A stretch of 64,000 nucleotides of DNA, taken from the NCBI GenBank assembly GCA_001799615.1, contig MGTU01000025.1:124001-188000 (forward strand), in the 5' to 3' direction. The position numbers and the translations under genes are program-made. Positions 8,981-16,815 of the stretch are shown here, piece by piece; the stretch's first letter is position 1, and each line of letters begins with the position of its first letter. The DNA comes from Elusimicrobia bacterium GWA2_61_42. Its GTDB lineage: Bacteria; Elusimicrobiota; Elusimicrobia; Elusimicrobiales; UBA9959. Under the pieces are notes generated by a model that saw nothing but the letters and a program-made list of their open reading frames with translations, ran no database searches and was not told the DNA's origin.

Positions 8981-9750
8981 TTTACCGTTTTGGCTTTGCG
9001 GCGCAGCGCCAGCGAGAGGTAGCCTTCCAGTTTTTTGGAGACCAGCCACGGGACGTCGCCTTCGTAGATGGACAGCACGCCCTTGGCTATGATCTCCCGG
9101 CTGAGGATGTCCTCGTCGGAATAATAGCCGAGCTTGCTGGCGATGGGCAGGAACAGGAAGTTGGCCGAGAAGATGCCGTAGAACGACGCGGTCATGGCGA
9201 TGGCCATGGAGGAGCCCATCATGGCGGGGTTGGAAATATTGCGGAGCACCTGCACGACGCCGATCAGCGTGCCCAGCAGGCCGAAGATGGGGGCGAAGGT
9301 GCCGGCCGAGGTGAAGATGTTGGTCTGCTGCTGGTGGCGCAGGCGCGTGGTGTTGATGTCGTGCTCCATGCGCTCGCGCAGGATGTGGATGTCCACGCCG
9401 TCGACCATCATCTGGATAGCGTCGGTCAGGAAGGCGTGGGGGGAGGCGCGCAGCTCCCCGGCCAAAGCCTCTATGCCGTTCTTCTTGCTGAGCTCGGAGA
9501 AACTGACGATGGAGCGGATCAGGTCGGCGATGGGCGGGCGCTTGGGCGGGAAGAGGACGATCTTCATCGACGAGCTCGTCCATTTAAGGGCCGCCCATGG
9601 GTAGGAGATCATCACCGACCCGAGGGTGCCGCCGAAAATAAGCACGATGGCTTCCCAGTTGAGCAGGAACCTGAGCATGCCGCCGGCCGAGAGCACGAAA
9701 ACTATGACGCCTATGCCGATCGTGGCGCCGAGTAAGGTCATCAAATCCAT
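8977..9750 (-). CDS. MotA/PomA-family stator protein
   Basis: The protein has 257 aa and four predicted TM helices (about 3-22, 30-50, 150-175, 183-205), with the cytoplasmic loop between TM2 and TM3 that characterises MotA rather than the shorter ExbB/TolQ. The TM3 motif FAPIFGLLGTLIG and TM4 motif FLFLPIA keep the two prolines required for torque generation. The loop retains Lys/Glu-rich segments (SKKNGIEALAGEL) where E. coli MotA contacts FliG. A good SD (GAGGAG) precedes the ATG. It lies 23 bp downstream of the FliF/FliG-like gene and overlaps the MotB gene by ATGA. Function is inferred as an ion-driven stator powering whatever the FliG-like domain is attached to. Confidence 0.88.
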   Translation of the reverse strand: MDLMTLLGATIGIGVIVFVLSAGGMLRFLLNWEAIVLIFGGTLGSVMISYPWAALKWTSSSMKIVLFPPKRPPIADLIRSIVSFSELSKKNGIEALAGELRASPHAFLTDAIQMMVDGVDIHILRERMEHDINTTRLRHQQQTNIFTSAGTFAPIFGLLGTLIGVVQVLRNISNPAMMGSSMAIAMTASFYGIFSANFLFLPIASKLGYYSDEDILSREIIAKGVLSIYEGDVPWLVSKKLEGYLSLALRRKAKTVK

Positions 9751-9773
9751 TAGCGTTCTCCTCTCTTATCCGT

Positions 9774-11288
9774 TCAGGGTTTGGGCGCCGCGGCGGGCGG
9801 CGTGGCCGCGGCGGCGGGCTTCAGGCCGGCGGGGGCCGGGGCGGGCTGCGGTTTCAGTCCGGGCAGGGCCGGCTGGGGCTTAAGACCCGCCGCGGGGGCG
9901 GTCCCGGGTTTGGGCGCCAGCGCCGCGGGCTTCTGGCCTTGCGGGGTCAGGGTGATGAACCCTTCTTTGATCAGCTGGCGCAGGGCTTCCACCACCTTGG
10001 CGCGCTCGGCCTTGTAGGCGTCGGCGGGCATGGACCGCGTGAGGTCCAGTTCCTGGCGGAAGCGCTCCTGCATGCCGCCGGAAAGCTTGGCCAAAAAAGT
10101 TTCGGCGTGGGGCGAGCCCTTCAGCGCGGCGGCTATCACGCGCATCGGCAGGCGGCGGGCCAGGGTCTGGGCCTGCGAAGGGTCCAGGGAGGCCAGGTCG
10201 GCGAGTTTCACGATAGCGGCGTTGAGCTTCCTGGACATGGCGGGGTCCAGGCGGCCGAAGGCCGACAAAGCTTTTTCCTGCACGGCTTCATCCAGGCCGT
10301 TGAGGATGCTGATGGCTTTATCTTCACCGCCTACGACGTAATCCAGGGCCGCGAGGAGGTCCGCTTCAAGGGCTTTTATGCGGCTTTCGGTCATCAGCGT
10401 GACCTTGGGCAGCGCGGCCAGGGCTTCGACGCTCCTGGGATAAAGGGCTTCGGCCAGTTTGGACGCCAGGTCTTCCGGCGCGTAGTTGAGCACGATGGTC
10501 AGGTCCTCCACCGGGCGCGTCTTAAGGATGAAGGCCAGGCTGGAGGCGCTGTTGGCGTTAAGGAACCAGAACGGGGGCTTCCTGCCGTCGGCGGACTGCT
10601 GCGCGCGCGCCGCTTCTACGGCCTTGGCCGGGGTTTCCTTCTCGCGCTGGTCGGCGCGGTAGTCCTGGTCGGGGCCGGCGCCCGCCGCCGCTTTAACGCT
10701 GAAAGCTTCCACGAAGGCCTTGGCGCTCTTTGTGAGGGGGGAGAGGAAGGACAGGACGGTAAAAAGCGCCAGCAGCGCCACTACCACTATCCAGGCCAGG
10801 CTCCAGAGGTTCGGCGGAAGGAACAGGTCGGCGAAGGCCAGGGGGCGGGTTTTGCGGAAATTCATCTTTTCCACGCTGACCAGGTCCTGCCTTTCGGGGG
10901 GCAGGCCCAGCAGGCCGGCGGCCAGTTTGCGCGCGAGCTGCGTGTCCTCCTCCGAGACGGCTTTGTCCAGGATAAGGCTGGCGGAAAGTTTCTTTACCAT
11001 CGTGAGCGTGGAGGACAGGGACGGCTCGCCCATCTTGTCCTTCTCGGGAATGCCGGGCAGGATCTCGGCCGATTTTTTTTCCTGTTCCTGGAGCTCGGCG
11101 GAAATTATCACTATGATATCTTCGGTGCCGAGGGCTTCCGAGAGCACCATCCTCACCCTTTTCTCGAGAGAATTTTCCAGCGCGAGCCTGGCTTCAAGGG
11201 AGGACCTGCTGCCCGTCTGGGCCCGCAGCGGCGCGTGCGGCGCCAGCGCCAGCAGCCCGAACAAGGAGAGCATAAGTATCCGCTTCAT
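9774..11288 (-). CDS. FliF C-terminal domain fused to FliG middle and motor domains (signal peptide, one TM helix)
   Basis: The protein has 504 aa. The signal peptide runs to about residue 24. Residues 28-145 resemble the periplasmic C-terminal (YscJ/FliF-C, RBM3-side) region of FliF: LEKRVRMVLSEALG, then VKKLSASLILD and LPPERQDLVSVEKMNF. A TM helix follows at about 158-180. After a charged linker, residues about 230-440 resemble FliG-M and FliG-C: RPVEDLTIVLNYAPEDLA, YVVGGEDKAISILN, ALKGSPHAETFLAKLS and an RxEL torque-helix position. FliG-N, which normally binds the FliF tail, is missing, as expected if the two proteins are covalently joined. The C-terminal 50 residues are Pro/Ala-rich with repeated GLKP. 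It heads an operon with MotA, two MotB and a TPR protein. The family match is by eye only. Confidence 0.78.
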   Translation of the reverse strand: MKRILMLSLFGLLALAPHAPLRAQTGSRSSLEARLALENSLEKRVRMVLSEALGTEDIIVIISAELQEQEKKSAEILPGIPEKDKMGEPSLSSTLTMVKKLSASLILDKAVSEEDTQLARKLAAGLLGLPPERQDLVSVEKMNFRKTRPLAFADLFLPPNLWSLAWIVVVALLALFTVLSFLSPLTKSAKAFVEAFSVKAAAGAGPDQDYRADQREKETPAKAVEAARAQQSADGRKPPFWFLNANSASSLAFILKTRPVEDLTIVLNYAPEDLASKLAEALYPRSVEALAALPKVTLMTESRIKALEADLLAALDYVVGGEDKAISILNGLDEAVQEKALSAFGRLDPAMSRKLNAAIVKLADLASLDPSQAQTLARRLPMRVIAAALKGSPHAETFLAKLSGGMQERFRQELDLTRSMPADAYKAERAKVVEALRQLIKEGFITLTPQGQKPAALAPKPGTAPAAGLKPQPALPGLKPQPAPAPAGLKPAAAATPPAAAPKP

Positions 11289-11412
11289 AGTGTAAATCCC
11301 CCGCGGCGCGACTTAACCGCTTATAAATTCCCGCCATAAAAAATAATTATATGAATAAGGCCGCGGCGGCGCAAGAGGCGGCCGGCGCGCCCGCGGCCGC
11401 GCTTTTTTGCGG

Positions 11413-11441
11413 TTGACTTGGAGCGGGTCGTTTACTAATAT
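11413..11441 (+). promoter_or_regulatory. Sigma-70-type promoter of the clostripain-like gene
   Basis: TTGACT at 11413-11418 and TAATAT at 11436-11441 are separated by 17 bp. The ATG lies 48 bases downstream, preceded by an SD sequence (AGGAGGGG, 11473-11480). Confidence 0.7.
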
Positions 11442-11488
11442 TGGCGTTGTGCTGTTAAAGTTCAAATTGTTCAGGAGGGGTTCCTAAA

Positions 11489-12742
11489 ATGAAGAATAAA
11501 TTGTGCGGCGCGCTGCTTTGCCTTGTCATGGTCTCCGGCGCTTTCGCGGCCGTTACCTTCGACCAGAAGGGCAGCGTCCCTGAAATGGTTTCGCAGTTGA
11601 AGTCAGTCAGCCCGGGCGCGGAGATAGTGCCGCTCCCCGGCGATCCGAAGGCGCTCGCCAAGTGGACCGTAATGGTCTACGTGAACGCCAAGAACAACCT
11701 GGAGACCTACGGGCTCAAGGACGTCAATGAGATGGAGCAGGTCGGGTCAACCCCCGAAGTTAATATCGTGGCCGAGCTCGGCCGCATCAACGGCTACTCC
11801 TCCGAAGACGGGGATTGGAAAGGCTCGCGCCGCTATCTGGTCCAGAAGGACGCCGACGCCTCAAAGATCACTTCCCCCGTGGCGCTGGAACTCCCCAAAT
11901 CCGACATGGGCAACTGGAAGAACCTGGTGGAATTCGTGAAATGGTCGCAGGCGCGGTATCCCGCCCAGCGCTACGCGCTGGTGATCTGGAATCACGGCTC
12001 GGGCTGGAACAAGAATATGCCAGCGGAATCCGGCAAGGGCATCTCCTACGACGATGAAACCGGTTCCCATATGACCACCCAGCAGCTTAAGCTGGCCCTG
12101 GCCGAAACCGGCAAAATGGAGATCCTCTCCATGGACGCCTGCCTGATGCAGATGATGGAAGTGGCTTACGAAGCCCGCACCGGCGCCGACTACATCGTGG
12201 CCTCGGAAGAGACCGAGCCGGGCGACGGCTACACCTACAATACCTGGCTGGCCCCGCTGGCCGCCAAGCCTTCCATGACCCAGGCCGAACTCTCCAAAGT
12301 CATGGTGGATTCCTACACGGACCACTACCAGTCTATCAACCAGGGCGCCACGCAGTCCTCGGTACGGACCGAAAACCTTTACAAGCTGGGGCAGCTGGTG
12401 AACGGCTGGACCTCCGCCGTAATGGCCGCCGGTGAGCTGGCCGGAGTAAAGAACGCCCGCGCCAAGGCGCAGGCTTTCTATTACTCCAGCAACAAGGACC
12501 TGGCCCACTTCGTAAAGCTGGTCAACGACGGCTCGCAGAACGCCGAAGTGAAGACCAGGGGCGCCGAGCTCCTGGGTTTCCTGTCCGGTTCCGTCATCTA
12601 CCACAACAGGGCCACCGGCGCCAAGTACGTCAACGCCTCGGGGCTCGCGATCTATATCCCGACCTCCTATACCGCGTCTTACGACGCGCTGGAGTGGGCT
12701 AAAGATTCCAATTGGGACGACTTCACCAAGTGGATAAAATAA
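11489..12742 (+). CDS. Secreted clostripain-family (C11) cysteine peptidase
   Basis: The protein has 417 aa. A signal peptide ends near GAFAA (residue 21) and the C11 domain covers about 58-400. The catalytic dyad is visible as His169 in NHGSGW and Cys218 in MDACLM, both in the family's usual context. The N-terminal strand KWTVMVYVNAKNN and EVAYEARTGADYIVASE are also typical. C11 peptidases cleave after Arg/Lys and are often self-processing; the substrate here is unknown. It is a stand-alone transcription unit with its own promoter, a strong SD and a terminator. No C-terminal sorting tail is seen, so a periplasmic or freely secreted enzyme is likely. Confidence 0.88.
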   Translation: MKNKLCGALLCLVMVSGAFAAVTFDQKGSVPEMVSQLKSVSPGAEIVPLPGDPKALAKWTVMVYVNAKNNLETYGLKDVNEMEQVGSTPEVNIVAELGRINGYSSEDGDWKGSRRYLVQKDADASKITSPVALELPKSDMGNWKNLVEFVKWSQARYPAQRYALVIWNHGSGWNKNMPAESGKGISYDDETGSHMTTQQLKLALAETGKMEILSMDACLMQMMEVAYEARTGADYIVASEETEPGDGYTYNTWLAPLAAKPSMTQAELSKVMVDSYTDHYQSINQGATQSSVRTENLYKLGQLVNGWTSAVMAAGELAGVKNARAKAQAFYYSSNKDLAHFVKLVNDGSQNAEVKTRGAELLGFLSGSVIYHNRATGAKYVNASGLAIYIPTSYTASYDALEWAKDSNWDDFTKWIK

Positions 12743-12759
12743 CGGGTTAAAACCTCGGG

Positions 12760-12793
12760 AAGGGCGGGGCCGCGGCCCCGCCTTTTCTTTTTT
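12760..12793 (+). terminator. Rho-independent terminator
   Basis: A very GC-rich hairpin GGCGGGGCC/GGCCCCGCC (12763-12771 and 12774-12782) is followed by TTTTCTTTTTT. It closes the clostripain-like gene. Confidence 0.88.
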
Positions 12794-12822
12794 GCGGGCC
12801 GCGCGGCGCAACAATTTGGACA

Positions 12823-12850
12823 TTGAAATAATTTGTCATTAGTGTATACT
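12823..12850 (+). promoter_or_regulatory. Probable promoter of the PorV-like gene
   Basis: TTGAAA (12823-12828) and TATACT (12845-12850) are 16 bp apart; an overlapping TATAAT sits at 12850-12855. The gene's ATG is at 12896. Confidence 0.5.
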
Positions 12851-12895
12851 ATAATACGGAACTGGAGCGGGCACGGGCCCGGTCCGGTTTCTGCT

Positions 12896-13936
12896 ATGAG
12901 AAAGCAGGCTATCAGGTCCGTCCTTATCGCCGCGGCCGCGCTGGCCGCCTGGCCTTTCTGCTCCCCGGTTTTCGCCGGCGGGGCCGGCACCACTTCGGCT
13001 AATTTCCTGAAGATCCCGGCAGCCGCCCTGCCGTCCGGCATGGGCGAGGCTTACACGGCCATGGTGGGGCCCGATTCCGCGCTTTACAATCCCGCCGGCC
13101 TCGGCCTGCTCGGTTACTCTTCTTTCTCGGGTTCGCATAACCAGTACATCGACGGCATAACGCAGGAATACCTGGCGCTCACCTGGCGCTCGCCTTACGG
13201 CACCGTCGGCGCGTCTTTCTCGACGCTTTCCAGCGGCGACATCGACGCTTACGATTCCAACGACATGCTCATCGGCAACACGTCTACCGGGCACCGCATG
13301 CTGTCGTTCTCCTTCGCGCAGTCCTGGCCCCACTTCAACTCGGACATCGGCAAACTGGACCCCATGCTGATAACCCCCAGCTGGACCCGGGTCGAGCCGG
13401 TCAAGGATTACCGCCCCAAGGCCTACCGGCTTTCCGTCGGAGGCACCGTCAAGAAGATCAGCGAAAAACTCGGCAAGGATTCAGCCGGCACCTACGCGTA
13501 CGACGCCGGCGTCCTGCTGGTGCTGCCGTACCATTTTCACGTCGGCGCGTCCGCCATGAATATGGGGGGCAAGGAAAAATTCGTCGAGGAAACCTATAAG
13601 CTGCCCTCCGCCCTGCGCTTCGGCATCGCCAAGGATTTCCACACCGTCAACGACGTGATGGTCTTTACGGTGGCTTCCGACATCGTAAAGTATTCCGACC
13701 GGGACACCCTTAACGCCACCGGCCTGGAGGCGGACATCATGAAGATGTTCCAGATGCGCCTGGGCTACAAGACGCAGAAGGATTCGGGGTCGCGCATCTG
13801 CGGCGGCTTCGGCATGAACTTCGACCGGCTGTCGGACAAGAACAGCTTCCTGCGCGGGGCGCGCATGGACTATGCCTACGTGGATTACGGCAGCCTGGGC
13901 GCGACGCACCGTGTAGGCGTGCAATTCATCTGGTAG
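12896..13936 (+). CDS. PorV/PorQ/UPF0164-family outer-membrane barrel protein
   Basis: The protein has 346 aa from the ATG at 12896. An upstream in-frame start at 12833 would overlap the -10 region and put 21 non-signal residues before a good signal peptide, so I rejected it. After the signal peptide (ending PVFAGG) comes GTTSANFLKIPAAALPSGMGEAYTA, then DSALYNPAGLGLL, the N-terminal signature of PorV and UPF0164 proteins. The rest alternates strands typical of a 14-strand FadL-like barrel. PorV is the type IX secretion shuttle; UPF0164 members also occur where T9SS has not been shown. Together with the sorting-tail-like C-terminus at 4.4-4.7 kb it hints at T9SS-like export, but no PorK-N, PorL/M or SprA is in the window. 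Confidence 0.75.
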   Translation: MRKQAIRSVLIAAAALAAWPFCSPVFAGGAGTTSANFLKIPAAALPSGMGEAYTAMVGPDSALYNPAGLGLLGYSSFSGSHNQYIDGITQEYLALTWRSPYGTVGASFSTLSSGDIDAYDSNDMLIGNTSTGHRMLSFSFAQSWPHFNSDIGKLDPMLITPSWTRVEPVKDYRPKAYRLSVGGTVKKISEKLGKDSAGTYAYDAGVLLVLPYHFHVGASAMNMGGKEKFVEETYKLPSALRFGIAKDFHTVNDVMVFTVASDIVKYSDRDTLNATGLEADIMKMFQMRLGYKTQKDSGSRICGGFGMNFDRLSDKNSFLRGARMDYAYVDYGSLGATHRVGVQFIW

Positions 13937-13966
13937 CTCCCGGGCTTCCCGGCCTTTCCTTTTTTG

Positions 13967-13972
13967 TATAAT
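13967..13972 (+). promoter_or_regulatory. -10 box placed for leaderless transcription of ispA-like gene
   Basis: A perfect TATAAT is followed by six bases and then the GTG start at 13979. No SD is present. The -35 region is not recognisable. Confidence 0.45.
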
Positions 13973-13978
13973 TACCCC

Positions 13979-14908
13979 GTGATAGATATCGAAAGCTATA
14001 TTAAGGCGCGCGCCGCCGCCGTTAACGCGGCCTTGCCCCGTTTTATCAAGGGCCTTAAGCACGCCGACCCGCGCCTCGCGGAGGCCATGGCCTATTCCCT
14101 TTCGGCGGGCGGCAAGCGCCTGCGCCCCCTGCTGATGGGGGCTTCCTACGAAATTTTCGGCGGCAAGGCCGGCGACATCCTGCCGGCCGCCTGCGCCCTT
14201 GAAATGGTGCATACTTATTCCCTGGTGCACGACGACCTGCCGGCGATGGACGACGACGACCTGCGCCGGGGCCGCCCCACCAGCCACAGGGTTTACGGCG
14301 AGGCGCTGGCCATCCTGGCCGGCGACGCGCTGCTGACGGACGCTTTTACGCTGCTGCTTTCCTCCCGCTACCCGCGCCGCGTGCGGCCGGCGGGCCTGCT
14401 GGCGGCGGCCCGCGTCCTGGGCGAGCGGGCGGGGGCCCGCGGCATGGTCTCCGGCCAGGCCGCCGACCTGGAAGCCGAGGGGTTCCTGAAGGGGCGCGCG
14501 ACGCCCGCGCGCCGGCGGGCCGGCCTTAAACTGCTTTCCTACATCCACCTGCATAAGACGGCGGACCTGATAACGGCCGCCGTGGAGATGGGCGCTTTGC
14601 TGGCCGGCGCCCCGGCGCGGGACTTCGCCGCGCTGTCCTCCTTCGGGCGCGACATCGGGCTTTGTTTCCAGGTCGCGGACGACATTCTCGACGTGGTGGG
14701 AGACAAGGGAAAACTCGGCAAGAGCGGCAGCGACGCCCGCAACCAAAAGCTTACTTACGCGTCCCTGCTCGGGGTGGAAGAGGCGCGCCGCCGGGCGCGG
14801 GCCCTGATGCGCCGGGCCCTGCCGGAGCTCGCGCGCGTGCGCGGCGCCGCCGGCCCGAAAGCCGCGCTGGCGGGCATAGCGGAATTCGTTTACAGGCGGG
14901 ACAAATAA
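13979..14908 (+). CDS. ispA: Polyprenyl (farnesyl/geranylgeranyl) diphosphate synthase
   Basis: The protein has 309 aa. It condenses IPP with allylic diphosphates in the isoprenoid pathway, in the cytoplasm. The first Asp-rich motif is DDLPAMDDDDLRRGRPTSH and the second is VADDILDVVGD; GGKRLRPLL near residue 40 is also a family hallmark. An upstream TTG in frame at 13964 overlaps the -10 box, so GTG 13979 is preferred. The stop codon abuts the dxs ATG, which places two steps of isoprenoid synthesis in one operon. Chain length (C15 or C20) cannot be assigned with confidence. Confidence 0.9.
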   Translation: MIDIESYIKARAAAVNAALPRFIKGLKHADPRLAEAMAYSLSAGGKRLRPLLMGASYEIFGGKAGDILPAACALEMVHTYSLVHDDLPAMDDDDLRRGRPTSHRVYGEALAILAGDALLTDAFTLLLSSRYPRRVRPAGLLAAARVLGERAGARGMVSGQAADLEAEGFLKGRATPARRRAGLKLLSYIHLHKTADLITAAVEMGALLAGAPARDFAALSSFGRDIGLCFQVADDILDVVGDKGKLGKSGSDARNQKLTYASLLGVEEARRRARALMRRALPELARVRGAAGPKAALAGIAEFVYRRDK

Positions 14909-16798
14909 ATGGGACTGCTTTCCAACATCAGGGGCTCCGAAGATCTGAAGAAGCTCAACCCCGCGGCCCTGCCGGCCCTGGCGGCCGAGGTCCGCGCGCT
15001 TATCATCGAAGGCGTCAGCAGGAACGGCGGCCACCTGGCTTCCAGCCTGGGCGCGACCGACCTGATCCTCTCCCTGCATTACGTGTTCGACACGCCCAGG
15101 GACCGCATAGTTTTCGATACGGGGCACCAGGCCTACGCGCACAAGATCCTGACGGGCCGCGCGGACAGGTTCTGCACCATAAGGACCAAGGGCGGGTTGT
15201 CCGGGTTCCTCAAGCGCTACGAGTCCGAATACGACGCTTTCGGCGCCGGCCACGCCTCTACCGCGCTTTCAGCCGCCGCGGGCATGGCGGCCGCCAGGGA
15301 CCAGTCCGGCGCTCCCTACCGGGTGGTGGCGATGGTCGCCGACGGCGCGATGACCGGTGGCATGGCCTGGGAGGCCATGCAGAACGTGGGCCAGCTGCGC
15401 ACCGACCTGCTGGTCGTCCTGAACGACAACCAGATGTTCATTTCGCAGCGCGTGGGGCGCCTGGGGCGCATCCTGACCAAGCTGCTGACGCTGGGCACCG
15501 TGCAGAGCGCCGAGCGTAAGGTGGAACTTTTCCTCAACCGCTTCCAGTTCTGGGGCAAGCGGATCCTGCGGGTGGCCAAGCGGGCCCGCGTGCTCTTTTT
15601 CCCCGGCATGATCTTCGAAGAGATGGGCTTCACGTATTTCGGGCCGGTGGACGGTCATAACATCGAGGAACTGGTGGAGGTCCTGGGGTACGTCAAGGCG
15701 CTGCAGGGCCCGGTGCTGCTGCACGTGGTCACCAAGAAAGGCCGCGGCTACGAACCGGCCGAGGACTCGCCCATTTCTTTCCACGGCGCGCCGCGTTTCG
15801 ACGTCGAGACCGGCGAGGTCACAAAGACCGCCTCCACGGCGCCCGCCGTTCCTACTTTTACCTCGGTGTTCGGAAAGACGCTGGTGGCGCTGGCGAAGAA
15901 AGACCCGAAGATCTGCGCCATAACCTGCGCCATGCCGGAAGGCACCGGCCTGGACCTGTTCCGGGACGCCTTTCCCAAGCGCTACTACGACGTAGGCATC
16001 GCCGAGGAGCACGCCCTCACGTTCGCCGCGGGCCTGGCCGCCGACGGAATGAAGCCCGTGGCCGCGATCTATTCCTCTTTCATGCAGCGGTCTTTCGACC
16101 AGGTGCAGCACGACATCTCCCTGCAGAAGCTGCCCGTGGTGATAGCCATGGACCGCGCCGGCATAGTGGGCGAGGACGGGCCTACCCATCACGGCGTGTT
16201 CGACCTGTCCCTTTTCCGCATGCTGCCCGACGTGATCATCATGGCGCCGGCCGACGAGAACGAAATGCAGCACATGCTGGCCACGGCTTTCGCCTGCGGG
16301 GCTACGGCGCTGCTGCGCTACCCGCGCGGCAAGGGCTTCGGCGTGCCCATGGACCCGGCCCCGGCCGTGCTGCCGCTCGGCAAAGGCCGCGTGCTCGCTC
16401 CCGGCCGCGACCTGACTTTCCTGGCCATCGGCAACCGCGTGCATCCCGCGCTGAAGGCCGCCGCGCTGCTGAAGCCCATGGGCATAGACGCGGGCGTGGC
16501 TGATATGCGCTTTGTCAAGCCGCTGGACACGGACCTCATAAAGTCGCTGGCCGCGGCCGGCCCGCTGGTCACGGTGGAGGACAACGCGCTGGCCGGCGGC
16601 TTCGGCTCCGCCGTGCTGGAGTACCTGAACGCCGCCGGGCTGGACACGAGGCTGCTGCGCCTGGGCATCCCCGACGCCTACGTGGAGCAGGGCAAGCCGG
16701 ATGAACTTTACGCCGACCTGGGGATAGATCCCGAGGGGATGGCGCGCGCGGCCGCCGCCTGGCTGCGCAAAACAGATTTGGTAAAAAACAGCATCTAA
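14909..16798 (+). CDS. dxs: 1-deoxy-D-xylulose-5-phosphate synthase
   Basis: The protein has 629 aa, the normal DXS length. It makes DXP from pyruvate and glyceraldehyde-3-phosphate, the first step of the MEP pathway, using thiamine diphosphate. Visible motifs are NGGHLASSLGATDL, FDTGHQAYAHKILTGR, the TPP-binding DGAMTGGMAWEA...LNDN, the linker PVDGHN and the transketolase Pyr-domain signature VGIAEEHALTFAAGLA with FMQRSFDQV. The ATG follows the IspA stop directly, so translation is probably coupled. The pairing with ispA is a common operon order. Confidence 0.96.
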   Translation: MGLLSNIRGSEDLKKLNPAALPALAAEVRALIIEGVSRNGGHLASSLGATDLILSLHYVFDTPRDRIVFDTGHQAYAHKILTGRADRFCTIRTKGGLSGFLKRYESEYDAFGAGHASTALSAAAGMAAARDQSGAPYRVVAMVADGAMTGGMAWEAMQNVGQLRTDLLVVLNDNQMFISQRVGRLGRILTKLLTLGTVQSAERKVELFLNRFQFWGKRILRVAKRARVLFFPGMIFEEMGFTYFGPVDGHNIEELVEVLGYVKALQGPVLLHVVTKKGRGYEPAEDSPISFHGAPRFDVETGEVTKTASTAPAVPTFTSVFGKTLVALAKKDPKICAITCAMPEGTGLDLFRDAFPKRYYDVGIAEEHALTFAAGLAADGMKPVAAIYSSFMQRSFDQVQHDISLQKLPVVIAMDRAGIVGEDGPTHHGVFDLSLFRMLPDVIIMAPADENEMQHMLATAFACGATALLRYPRGKGFGVPMDPAPAVLPLGKGRVLAPGRDLTFLAIGNRVHPALKAAALLKPMGIDAGVADMRFVKPLDTDLIKSLAAAGPLVTVEDNALAGGFGSAVLEYLNAAGLDTRLLRLGIPDAYVEQGKPDELYADLGIDPEGMARAAAAWLRKTDLVKNSI

Positions 16799-16815
16799 AC
16801 TTCAAGGAGTACAAC

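Noticed and set aside
8981-9583. N-terminal extension of the first MotB gene
   Set aside because: The extra 201 residues are His/Arg/Pro-rich out-of-frame MotA sequence; the ATGA overlap start at 8980 gives a normal MotB.
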